Shown here piece after piece: positions 1 to 11,238 of a stretch of DNA of 64,000 nucleotides. Both the position numbers and the translations under genes were made by a program. The notes below the pieces were generated by a model. It was not told where the DNA came from and did not search any database. It saw only the letters and a list, made by a program, of their open reading frames with translations. Origin of the DNA: Poronia punctata (taxonomy: Eukaryota > Ascomycota > Sordariomycetes > Xylariales > Xylariaceae). The stretch covers positions 434,001 to 498,000 of the forward strand of contig MU401455.1 in assembly GCA_022579005.1 (NCBI GenBank), written 5' to 3'. Every line of letters starts with the position of its first letter. The first letter of the stretch is position 1.

Positions 1-3000
1 TGTCGTTGCAGACTAAGACTACAGACGTCTAAACGTCCAATTGGAAGTAAGTGTCAGCACATGCTGAGAGCCCACCAGAAAGACGCATGTGCAGGACATA
101 TTACATGAATGCTACATGTTCCTGCATGTGCGAAAGGAGGGGACGAGAGGGGTGGGAAGGCGCGTGGGGGGATAATTAACGCTGATGGGAAAGAACCGCG
201 GCATGCGCCGGCATTTCGCGGGGGGGAGACGACTTATTTCTCATTAGAATTTCCAAGCATGCTCCGCTCTCTGGAGCGTGGATGCGGGTCCAAGCTGTAT
301 TGAAATAAGTGATGAATGGTTTTCGGACTTCACACTCTGACTCGGCTATGGGCATGATTGGGAACCGTGACAGAAGGTAAACAAGCGTTTGTCACCCACC
401 AACCGCCCCCCGCACGTTCGTGTTGCCATAAACTGTTGCTCGCCTACCGGTACACCCGGCGGGTGATTACCAAGGCCAAGTTACCAAATATCATCGAATA
501 TACCGTCGAGGCTGATGAGACAAACGGCCACGTGCCGCCAGCGTGGAACGAATAGGACGTTGCGGCCAATCAGGTGTGAAGCTTGGCAACCCATGTTCTG
601 TGAAACGCCGTAACATCGGAACCACTGTCCTTTTGCGGTTTGCGTCCTTACATTACCTCACATCGGGATTTTGGCCATGATAGGCAGCAGGTTCATTGCC
701 TCTCCAAAGGCCATGGTAGGTCAGATAGTAAGAAGCTCAGAACTATTGTCGAGTTCCTGATGTTTCTGTTACGTTGGAAGCCTTCCGTGCCCGGCGCAAG
801 CGCACCTATGAGCCCTTGCTTGGCGAAACCCCAGGCAGAAGCTGCCGCATGATTGACTGGCAATCAAAGAACCGCATACAAGGCAAATTTGCACGTTTGC
901 CGAGGCGGAAACAAATCGGCAATCATGAGACCGGGTGTTCCCAAAGGGCCCACGATGCTATCCATGTTCGAGAGGGAATGGTAAACTTTGGCCCAGGGCA
1001 ATACCGGCCGTATGAGGCTTCCAATCCGAGCCTTCCCTTCCTTCCCTTCCCCTGCCCCAATGCGGGAGTAGAGTAGGTAGTATTAGGCGGATCGAAAGTA
1101 ACATGCCTGGTTGTTCGTACAAAATTCCTTATAGGAAGAAAGGTGTAGGAGGTCAAAATGATCAGTGGAAGCTTCCGACCAATAATGGAGCGGAGATTCC
1201 ACGGACAATACCGGAAGCGATTAACCCCGATGACGTGGAGAGGAAAAGGGGGAAACCGATCTAGGTGCCCCTGTCCGCCCGTGAGACCTATTCTTGGCGC
1301 GATTCAAACTACCTTGTGGTTAGGTAGCTTTAATTAACAGATAACTAAAAGTCGAGGGATCTAATTGCCAATGTTTGTAGATAGGGACACGTACGTGTAG
1401 TCATAGGTCAGTGCATGGTGTCGGGGTTGGGAAGTCCGGCCATAGGTACATACCGTACCTATACGTAGGTACCTCATGTTCTGTCCCTCCAGGGTAGGGT
1501 ACTGTAAACCTACTTAGGTATGCCGATACTCGTCACCTATGGATGGGCCTACCTGCTCGAAGTACAGGAAGAAAACATACCGCTATTCTGCGTGTTGATG
1601 CTAGTCTAGTCTCCGTATAAGGACCAAAATTCAAGGGAGAATGGCGGTGTACGTAAAAGAAAGGAGGCCGAAAGCTGAATCTGACGCCCGTGCGCTCGAA
1701 CTAATAATAGCTGATGACGGCGATAGTTACTGCTTGCCGGTCGTCGCCGGCTATTATTATGCTGGATCGAAGGTTATTCCTTTACCGCCTTGGCATGTGT
1801 GCATTTAGACGTATATTATACCTATTTCAGACCAGGTATACACGTGAAAGCCCAGTGGTAATGCCGAGGAGTACACGTACTAGCTTGGTCGTATACAGGT
1901 ATCTACATGGTATTTGTGTTTATCAATTTACGCGTACGCGGCCAGGCCTAGGGCGTTCCTTAAAGGAAGGATGAGCCGCCGGATTGTGGCCGAGGTATTT
2001 GTGCAACGTTAATATGAGAGGATCAAGTGATGCAATCGCTTGGGATAGCTGGCTTGGTATTCATCCATTACATCTGGTTTCGACTGGGGCCTGGGACATC
2101 GTACAGGGGGCTCTCACAAGCCATGTGACCGCGTTGATCTTCCGTGGAAGTGAGACAACATAGCCGCATTGATGCTTGGTTAAGGTAGGTAGTGCTTTGT
2201 TCCGGCGTACCTACTCGTACTGAAGGCATGCTAGATTAGCTGGAAGAGGAGCCCTAGCGCACAGTGCAAAGGAGAAGAGGGTCCTAAAAACGGCACGAAG
2301 AATTCTAGAACAATGTTTTTTGTTCTCAATCCCCAGAGCAGGGCCCGCTGGCAGTAACAGTAACACCGCTAACAAAGGAGCACGTAGCAAGGGGGTAGGT
2401 AACCTAGAGCACAGCAACAAGAGACATAGAAAACCCAATGTTGGCAATTTAACCTCCAAACGGTATGTCCCCATAACCGACTCCTTTATGAAGTTGGTAC
2501 GGACCACAATCAATTAATCAGATAAATACGTCGACTCTTACAACAGTGCAATTCCTCCCTTGCAGGTACCCTGGGTTTTGAGAGCCGAGGGCGTGGCACG
2601 TGGCCAGCTGATAGTCGATGGCATACAGTAACCCGAGTACCGACGGCGCTGTATATCCTACTTGGCAAGTCCTCAGGTGTCAGGTTAGATTATCAATTGA
2701 CAGGAAACGAACCCTGGCACCTGGAAATTCATGCGCGGGGCGTAATGTGACCACGCTGAAGCATTCGGTTAACTTGTCCCAATATACGATCGACAGGTCT
2801 TCCTGCCTCCAGGATCTGTTACGCCCCTATGGCGAGGAATATGGGGACGTGAAACACCCAGCACTGCTGGTATCTACTATACGTATCGTAGTGCAAGGGA
2901 GTCATTGGAATGCTCGGGCAGCATTATCTACTCGTAGTCGTCATACACACAGGTACCCATCCATCCACAGGGCCCAGATAAAGTACGTTGTAAAGGGAGT

Positions 3001-5151
3001 GGTGCAATATACTTGCAAGGTGCCGGATTAGACGGTTCAGCATCTGCACCAAATACAATATATTTACAGTGTCGAATTGGCCTTTCAAACTCTTGTTGTG
3101 GTGTTGATTATTAGGTAAGCAGTTCTTGTTAATTGTTAGAAGTTGTTTTGTGTCGACTGGGAGAACAAGGGGAGAAGATGGCATACGTCTTATCTGTAAG
3201 GTATACGTCTTGTAAGTATATCATCGCTGTCATCATCTTCTTAGCAGCAGCAGTAACAGCAGCAGCGGCCCACAGATGGACTACCTACCTTAGGTTTAGG
3301 CGCCGTCTTGACAATATTATGCATATATATATGTAAAAGCCATTTTAGCTTCATGAGATATGTGTCTAAAGTGGTAGGTGTAAATCGGAGTCATCGGTGT
3401 CACCGCTAGGCTCCGTAGGTGAAGTGAGCTAGAACTGCAGCTGGGTGCCAATGAGCGCAGGCGGGGAAGACCAATGGCCTCCCGGTTTTCCTAGTCAGGC
3501 ACTGCACTGTGTAATAGGGTCAACCTGCATCTGAATTTCCAGGCACAATTTCTGGAAAGGTATATCTACTGGAAGGTACACATAAGACACACTTGACACA
3601 TTATAGATGCGTATGCCGAACTAACGATGTAAACAAATTCAATATACTTACCTACACGCTCAAAACATGCATGGCTATACCATAACGTCCCCAAGTCACG
3701 ATGTTCCTGTGCCGTGTGTCTGTTTTCTTAGCACCTCAAGTTGGCAAACTTAACGCAAGACATTTTCACTGGTACTTGTGTAAATTTTTCAAATGCAAGC
3801 CGTGGAGATGCTGTATTCTAGATTCTGAAGAGTATAGTGGCATCTTGCATTAGAAGACTTGGCCCTGGCTTGGTTTGCGAGTGAATGATCTATCTACCTG
3901 CCTGGTATACTAACCCATTGGCTACAGCTTCTATATCTGATTCCATGGTCTCTCCGCCTTACAAGTAACTTACAGGTGAACTACGTCCCGGGTAGGTTAC
4001 TTCCAGTCAAAGTACCTATCCGGGCTACTTGCTCCTCTTTTCTTTCCTTTGTACTGGACTCCCTGTACAGCCTGTACAGTGCCACTTTAGGTATCTAGTA
4101 CAGGCTGTCTACCTCAGGGACTACCTGCCACATGCCCTAACCTACATTTGCTTAATTGCCTCCTTCAATAACTGTCCGACTGTGTGCACTTGAAACAGGT
4201 ATGCTCACCCCATTTCTCTTGGTTGAGCATCCATACGTTGGGCTTCTTGTGCTTGTACGTGTGCACATCATATCCCATCTGAATTATCTAATCCCTATCC
4301 AGCTACCTATCCAACGGACCTCGAGGACCGCGCCATATGGGTCCTCTCGTTCTCACAGCACTCATTCAGATGTATGTGTCTTGAGCTGGACACCATTTTT
4401 AATTCCCAAGTCTACCGATTTCTAATAATGATTGCACGCAACGCTTGACTTGTCGTTTTCAGCTCTTGAGATCGCCAAGTTTTCAACGCCGCTGCTGGTC
4501 TTCTCCAAGGTTGGGAGCCTGGGGCTACCTAGTCTAGGCTTTGACGTTTTGGTCATATTCCCTGCTTTCCATACTTGTATATTCGCGCGTGTCTCGTTGC
4601 TTCTACAACTATTCTCGGTCTTACACGTTATCGCACTCTACGTCAACTATTTACATCTCAAAAAACTGTCGGCGTTACCCTTATCGAGCTAGAACGCCGG
4701 TGCCTCCCCGGACGACCTCTGCGCAAGAATCGACTATAGGCCGCCTATTCTCTAAAATAATTGACTGGATCCAGATCTTCCCCGACGGTGGACTCACGGT
4801 GGCAGCAGTTTGTTGGTTCTTTCGGGGCCTCTAGAAGCTTGGTTTCAACATTCGACTCAAGATTACGGGTTGCGTGGCCCTGGTGACGTTTTCACAAAGT
4901 TAACCCCCTGGGTGTACTATTAATATTTTGCATTGACGTGGCATGTCCGTTCCCACGCCGCTCTAACAGCAAATCCGCGTAAATAGCTCTCTGCCGCGCA
5001 ACCTTCTTAGCTCGCAAGCTATGAATCATAAATTCGAACCCACTAGACTTCAGGTATTCGTGAATAGTGGGAGACATTGGAAAGTCGGTCGCAAAGTGGT
5101 AACCAGGGTTGTTGAAAGCTTCGAAAGTGGGCCCTGCCAGCACCGTACAAG
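1..5151. other. Intergenic, no supported gene
   Basis: No open frame here has recognisable protein content, and the short frames have no plausible splice partners. The DNA is rich in TAGGTA/TACCTA words (for example around 1440-1520 and 3995-4135) and has a short CAG-rich tract near 3245-3270. The last few hundred bases before 5152 should contain the promoter and 5' leader of the next gene, but no decisive element could be picked out by eye. Confidence 0.6.
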
Positions 5152-6801
5152 ATGGCACAAGAGCAGAACCAGACGATCTTACCCAAGGGCATCGTGCTCA
5201 ACAGAAACGCCATATACGAAGAGATAGCCAGGTACGATGTTATACCGGTCGAGCAGATTCTCAGGGCGTGTCATGGTATAGCCGTCCTTGCCCTTTTTCT
5301 TTCCTTTGTCTGTTGCACCACTGCATGTGTCTAATCCACCGGACAGTCTTCTCCACGACTTCTCGGAAATTATATGATCCAACGGCGAGACGGTTGCAGA
5401 ATTTCTGGACGCGTATGCTTGGGGGTGATCGGCGCTACCTCTCTGGTAAGATCGTCGCGCGCTTGTTCAAAGACATCTCGGAAGAGACAGCCTTTGTGAA
5501 GCTTCGCGGACCGGCCAACCGATACGAGCCTGTGAGTCTTGCGGAATGCCTCAATTTGCTCGTGGTCGGGGGTAGCTGACTTCTATTTGCAGCCTTCACC
5601 TGCATCTTCCCAACCGCATAATATACCGGTTGAGTCTGCCACGCCTGCGTCAAAGTCCAAGGGCGATTCTGTAACATCGTCAGGCAAGGTGCTGCATCCT
5701 ATCCTAAAGAAGCCTAGAGGGCCTTCAGCTTCGGGGCCGCGACCTACGGCCCGGTTCGTATCACCAGAAGCATCCGAGCTAGATGAAGACAATGCTAAGA
5801 AAAGCGGAACGACGACTCCAACCCCAGCTCCGACAAATGATGACGGCTCCAAAAATTTGGGAAAGCCAAGCACTAAAGAAGAGAAGAGAAAGGTGATGAA
5901 TGTTCGGCCAAAGAAAAAGACGACGGCATTCGCAGCTTCGACGTCATCGCGGCGGAGGCCGGCGATGCCTCGCCGAACCAGTTCACAATCTTCTGCGGCG
6001 AATTCTGATACTGGTTCCAAAGATGGTGACTCTTCGGTGGGTTCCAGGCATGATGGATTGCATGGTCTGGTTCCAACAACAATACCGGAGAAACCAGAGA
6101 AGCAATCGGCCGGAAAGAAGAAAGGGAAAGGGAAAGGGAAAGAGAAAGAAACCACAAACCAGAGCGCAAAAGCCGCCGGGAAACGACCGGCCACCCAGCC
6201 CCATGTTGAAGCCACGGCGGCGAGAGTTGGGCCCAGCCAGACAGGGCGTATACAGGGCTCGACTATTGGTACGTCCGGAGGGGACAAAGCCAAAGCCGAG
6301 CATCCGAGCTCCTCTACCGAGCCAGAGAAGGTTGGGAAGAAAGAAGAAAGTAGCAAAAGCCGTGAAGCAGCGGCCGAAACCAACGTTGAAAACAGAAATC
6401 CACACGGGGATTCGAATCCTAACCGGCCAACAGCTATGAAAATCAAACCGCCAGTCCCTGGCTTGTCTAGGCAGAACTCTCGAGAGGCGAGCCGAGCTAT
6501 AATGCCACCTTCTAGTTTGACGTCATCCAGTTTGGCCGCAGTCGACACCTCAGTCGTGGGTCAGGGGACTATATCGGCTTTCATGGACAGAGCACCAAGC
6601 CAAGTTATCTCCGGGGGCCAGCTTAGTGGCGGACTGAGTGGCAGCTTTGAAGCCGACACGGCGGCACAAACCGCGGGCTCGTCGAGTCTGCCTCAGCGAT
6701 TCGCTCCTACCCAGCCCGCCAACACGGCCCCAATACCTCTAGGGCGTACTAAAAGTCAGTTATCACTGCTACTCGATCAAAAGCGGCCGAAGCAGCGCTA
6801 A
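5152..6801 (+). CDS. AreA-N-domain (DUF1752-like) fungal protein
   Basis: Three exons, 5152-5275, 5347-5531 and 5593-6801, give about 505 residues. Both introns (71 and 61 bp) have GT..AG ends, and the joins keep frame. Residues 1-103 form the only folded-looking part. They include an N-terminal PKGIVLNRNAIYEEIARYD stretch and then TSRKLYDPTARRLQNFW, which resembles the N-terminal domain of the nitrogen regulator AreA (DUF1752/PF08550). The rest is low-complexity sequence rich in Ser, Pro, Lys and Thr, with a basic Lys/Gly run near residues 270-290. The last residues carry an R-T-K-S-Q-L-S-L-L-L motif that I recall in related fungal proteins (DUF3295 group). There is no GATA zinc finger, so this is not AreA itself. 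A regulatory or scaffold role is inference. Start chosen because it begins the conserved block; an upstream start was not found in frame. Confidence 0.75.
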
Positions 6802-8083
6802 TGCAGAGCTGTGGCGGGCCTTGCGAAGAAACCGAACCTTTCCGGCTTCGTCGATCTCAGGGGCCAGGAAAAGGGAACAATTATAAATAACAAAGAGAAG
6901 CGTGCCGTTCCGGACCATGGATGGATGCCAGGCGCAGCGATGATATCTTTACTTATTTGAACAGCGCAAGAACATGTCTTAAAGAGTTTAACGAACGCCC
7001 CAGGAGGGGTTACACAGACGGTTTTAGAAAGTATATATAATGACGGCGGCAATTGCAGACTAATGTTTTGCTTTTTTTCCTCAAGTCAGGCTTGTTCGGC
7101 GCAGGGATGACTTGTACATGTTTTTTGTACGTGTTTTTGGCTGGGATGTTGTCTTGTACGAGGTCAGCTTAGTAACCCAATTAAGACCCTGTAGATAGTC
7201 GTCCTTATATATAGCCTCAAAAGGTACCACCGTACCAACAGTCTATCTAAAGCGATGTTTGTTGTTTTTGATATTCTGGCGCTACATGCTACCTTTGATT
7301 GTAAGAGAGGATAGATAGACCAAGGTAGGAGGATGTTTCTAGATAAAACTCGCACGTCATAGACATTTATGTACGTGTACTTGCTTACTAAATATTGATA
7401 CAGACCAGATACTTGGGAATGTTACATAGAAGACTGGTAACTACCTTGACTACGAGTACATGTTGATAGTCTTATGGTAGACTATCTACGTTTGTAATAG
7501 GAAATTGTATGGAATTGTTCTAGAAGGCAAACGATCTTTTGTCGGCTTTTGTCAACCCCTGAAAAAAGATTATGCAGGTTAGACTTTAGTGTGGGGTTGT
7601 GGTTCCAAATATGTATTGGTGGGGTATAATAATAAAAACAAACAATATGTGATTAACATATATGTAAGTAAGTTTGACCAGCTGAACAATTACCCTAGAG
7701 GAAGCTGATAAGAGTTATAGGATTTTCTTCTTCTTCTTTTTTTTAAGTACAGATAAATAGACAGTACAAGGATAAAGTTAAGTAGGTTTATCTTAAAATA
7801 ACTAGGTAGGTAGGTTAAGCAATTTGCTCTCTTGTTGATTAGGTAACATACCTTATATCTTAAGTTACGGTCCGGTGGTTAATATAACTTACTACCTACC
7901 TAACCTGCTACTATAGTTTTTCCTTGATTTAGTTGACGCTTTACGTCGCCGCTTTCGTTGTTGTGTTTGGAAATAAATAAATCCGTACGAAAAGGTCAGG
8001 AACAGGGTATAGGTTAGGTTAGGTTAAGTATCTGCTATATAAGAGGTAGGTATATCGTATACAGAAAGAGAAGCAAGCCCTGC

Positions 8084-8157
8084 CTTGACTTGACTTGACT
8101 TGACTTGACTTGACTTGACTTGACTTGACTTGACTTGACTTGACTTGACTTGACTTG
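8084..8157. repeat. Tandem pentanucleotide array (CTTGA)n
   Basis: About fifteen uninterrupted copies of CTTGA. Copies are identical, which points to recent slippage. It lies in the intergenic DNA downstream of the carboxylase gene. Confidence 0.95.
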
Positions 8158-8294
8158 GTCGTAAACACAAAATATATATATATATACACCATGATTGATG
8201 AGTATTGCTTGTTCAAAAAGAGAAGAAACCAGGCTATATATAACGTGGGGCACTAGACTACAGGGGAAAAGGAACGGGGAACGGGGAACGGAGC

Positions 8295-8415
8295 GGGATG
8301 GGATGGGATGAGATGGGATGAGATGGGATGAGATGGGATGAGATGGGATGAGATGGGATGAGATGGGATGAGATGGGATGAGATGGGATGAGATGGGATG
8401 GGATGGGATAGGATG
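8295..8415. repeat. Tandem array of GATGG/GATGA pentamers
   Basis: Alternating GATGG and GATGA units make a 10-bp higher-order period repeated about ten times, with pure GATGG units at both edges. Purines lie almost exclusively on the + strand. Confidence 0.95.
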
Positions 8416-8920
8416 GCCCATCGACCCCGGGCGGCCGAAACTCCGGAGCTTCCGTCTTATTACTGCTGTGTACAAGTAGAAGTAGACACATGATTTCACC
8501 AAGGTAAGTACCTGCCTGGTCTTTGTGTGAGTGTGTTCTTCTAGGTTAAGGCAAAACAAAAATTCATTACCTTCTTCCCGTTTTTTTTATAGTATTCTAA
8601 TGCGTAGATATATATCTATCAACTACACGAACAATAAAAAAGTAGATAAACTTCCGCAAAAAACAAAGAAGCATTCTCAATTCTTTAGGGCTACCCTGTC
8701 AGACTGAAAACACTGTTCAAAGTAAACAAACAAACTAACAGCACATCTCTAGCCAAGTTAGTGGAAGCTATTACAGGACAGAGTTTGCATACGTGTATAA
8801 AAACTTCATCTGCTTATGTAGGTAAGTAAGGTAGGTATATATATTTAAAGAGAATCGCAAGACTATCTGAACATGCTATAGTATATATACTTTTTGAATT
8901 TCATAACATTCATGGATTGA

Positions 8921-10840
8921 TTACATTCTGAAAACACCAAATTTCGTCTCGCCCGGTTTAACGTCATTCTTACCACTCATGGCAGCACGAAGACCTAGAC
9001 CAAGGTATCTTCTTGTATGTTGTGGTGGGATCACACCATCGTCCTGGAAAAGAAAACGCGGAATTAGCTTGATAAACAAAATCTTTTTTTTTATTAAAAA
9101 AAAAAAGAGGGAGGAAGAATAACATACCCATAACCTCGCCGAAGAGAAAACAGCATCACTCTCGCGCTCAATCCTATCGCGCAGCGCAGGGTCCGGCTTC
9201 TGCCCAACCGTCTCCATGACCTTCGCGAGCTGCTCGCTACCCATGACGCCGATACGGGCGTTGGGCCACATCCAGAGGAAACGGGGGGAGTAGGCGCGAC
9301 CGCACATGCCGTAGTTTCCGGCGCCGTAGGAGCCGCCGACGACGACGGTGAATTTGGGCACGTCGGCGCAAGCTACGGCCGTGACGAGTTTCGCGCCGTG
9401 TTTGGCTATCCCTTCGCGTTCCGCCTGCGCGCCTACCATGAAGCCGCTGATGTTTTGTAGGAACACGAGCGGGATGCCGCGCTGCGCGCAGAGTTCGATG
9501 AAGTGTGCGCCTTTTTGCGCCGAGGAACCGAATAGGATCCCGTTGTTCGCTACTATGCCTACTTTGTACCCGTAGGTGGAAGCGAATCCCGTTACGAGGG
9601 TTGGGCCGAAATCTCGCTTGAATTCGGAAAAGTGCGAGCCGTCGACGATGCGCGCGATTACTTCGTGGATGGGGAGGGGTTTGCGCAGGTTTGTGGATGC
9701 TATGCCGAGGAGCTCGGATGCTGGGTAGAGGGGTTCTTCGTAGGTTTTGGCGGGCGGTGTTGTTTTTTGCGGCCAGTTCAGATTGCCGATGCAGCGTCGG
9801 GCTAGCACGATAGCATGCGCGTCGTCGACGGCTAGGTAGTCGGAGACACCTGACACCGAGGTGTGCAATGTACCGCCGCCTAGTTCCTCTGCGGAGACCT
9901 CCTCGCCCGTAGCTGCCTTGACGAGCGGGGGGCCGGCGAGGAAGATATGGCCTTGCTTCTCTACGATGATGTTCTCGTCGCTCATTGCTGGCACGTAGGC
10001 TCCGCCGGCAGTACATAATCCCATGACGACGGAGATTTGGGGAATGCCCTGGGAGCTCATCCTTGCCTGGTTGTAGAATATGCGGCCAAAGTGTTCGCGG
10101 TCGGGGAAGACGTCGGATTGGTTGGGAAGGTTGGCGCCTCCGGAATCTACCAGGTATATGCATCTGCACGAGAAGGAATCAAATAGTTAGCCAATCTGTC
10201 CATCCTGCCCGGCGCAAGGGGTAATCCGTCTTCTATCGGGGGTAAAGAAATATGAAACGTACGGAAGCTTATTCTCCTTGGCTACTTCTTGTGCCCTCAG
10301 ATGTTTCTTCACTGTAATGGGGAAATATGTCCCGCCTTTTACCGTGCTGTCATTGGCAACAATGACGCAAGTAACGCCCTCGACAACACCTACGCCCGTG
10401 ATGATGCCACCAGCGGGGACGTCCGCCTCGGGATAGAGCTCATGGCCGGCAAGGGGAGACAGCTCCATGAAAGTAGTACCAGGATCGATCAGAGCGGTGA
10501 CACGATCCCGCGGAAGCATCTTCTTCCTCGCGATATGCTTATCTCTGGCCTTGGCCGGACCACCTTGCTGCGCGGCCCGGGTAAGCTTCTCCAGCCTGTC
10601 CATGGCCTCGGCCATGAGCCGCTCATTTTCTTTGAACTCGTCCGTGCTCGGGTCTACGTTGCTTTGTATGACGGATATCGCATTCGCCTGGTGAGGCGCC
10701 GTATATGTCGCCGTTGTTCGGGCGGAGGCTATGGAGTGTGGAGGGGGTCGGCGGGGGATGGTGGTCGCTCGTCGGGGACACTGTCTGCTCAATTGACGGG
10801 AGAAGCTTAGAAGCTCCCGTGATGATCTTGATATCGACAT
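8921..10840 (-). CDS. mccB: 3-methylcrotonyl-CoA carboxylase beta subunit, mitochondrial
   Basis: Exons on the minus strand are 10840-10263, 10163-9128 and 9043-8921, giving 578 residues, the usual length. The subunit is the carboxyltransferase half of the biotin enzyme that carboxylates 3-methylcrotonyl-CoA in leucine breakdown in the mitochondrial matrix. The first ~50 residues are rich in Arg, Ser and Thr and lack acidic residues, as expected of an import sequence. Family blocks are clear: [13 protein letters not shown] across the first splice join, [26 protein letters not shown], and [19 protein letters not shown] near the C-terminus. Intron 1 (99 bp) starts GTACGT. Intron 2 (84 bp) is in frame and has no stop, so an unspliced read would insert 28 residues including a Phe/Lys-rich run. 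It is divergently paired with the isovaleryl-CoA dehydrogenase gene, which catalyses the preceding step. Confidence 0.96.
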
Positions 10841-11238
10841 GGTGGATTGTTAGTTTCCGCTACCGCTATTCGTATGTAATCGCTTGAATAATCCAGCTAC
10901 GCAAGGAAGGAAAGAATTACACAAGAATATTATTGTTGACGAAAGCTGGGGTGGGAGGTTTATGCTGTAACACAGCGTAGCGACGGCTTATTGCTCACCT
11001 ACAGGTCAATGCCCCGGGGGGTGATCGTCATTGCGGCCCGCGTATAGCCGCTGGGAACCGCCTCTAAACTGCATGCCCGAGGCATTGCGCTCGGCCTACT
11101 TCCTTTCATCCTTGATACACCTATTACTCTATTACCAATATAATAAAACTCTCGATTCTCGTCCAATGTTGTTTTGTGCGTTATAGATAGGGATTCAATT
11201 GAAAAGGAAGAAAGAAAAAAGAAACTCCAAAACTCACA
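10841..11238. promoter_or_regulatory. Shared divergent promoter of mccB and ivdA
   Basis: 398 bp separate the two start codons. The region contains two CCAAT sequences (near 11134-11138 and 11163-11167), an A-rich leader just before the ivdA ATG and a CCG-N12-CGG site listed separately. A common promoter would allow both leucine-catabolic genes to respond together. No TATA box is obvious. Confidence 0.7.
11077..11094. promoter_or_regulatory. Candidate Zn2Cys6 factor site, CCGAG-N8-CTCGG
   Basis: An exact inverted repeat of CCGAG and CTCGG with an 8-bp centre, equivalent to everted CGG triplets 12 bp apart. Binuclear-zinc activators bind such triplet pairs. It sits in the shared promoter about 145 bp before the ivdA start. 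The binding factor is not known from this window. Confidence 0.4.

Larger units (their letters stand above)
6802..8920. other. Intergenic between two 3' ends, with tandem repeats
   Basis: No gene is seen between the end of the AreA-N-domain gene and the convergent end of the carboxylase gene. The stretch is AT-rich and holds an AGGTT triplet repeat (8011-8025) and two longer arrays listed separately. Frames that are open here simply translate the repeats. Confidence 0.65.

Noticed and set aside
5583..6548. A 321-codon frame on the minus strand opposite the AreA-N-domain gene.
   Set aside because: It is antisense to a well-supported exon and reads as Phe/Ser/Gly-rich low complexity.
8011..8025. 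AGGTT repeats that resemble telomeric sequence.
   Set aside because: Fungal telomeres in this group use TTAGGG; this is a three-copy pentamer and not a telomere relic.
8019..8559. Open frames made of repeating Lys-Ser-Ser-Gln-Val and Ser-His-Pro-Ile words on the minus strand.
   Set aside because: They are translations of the CTTGA and GATGG arrays, with no other coding evidence.
9237..10169. A 310-codon minus-strand frame very rich in Arg.
   Set aside because: It is an out-of-frame shadow of the mccB exon on the same strand.
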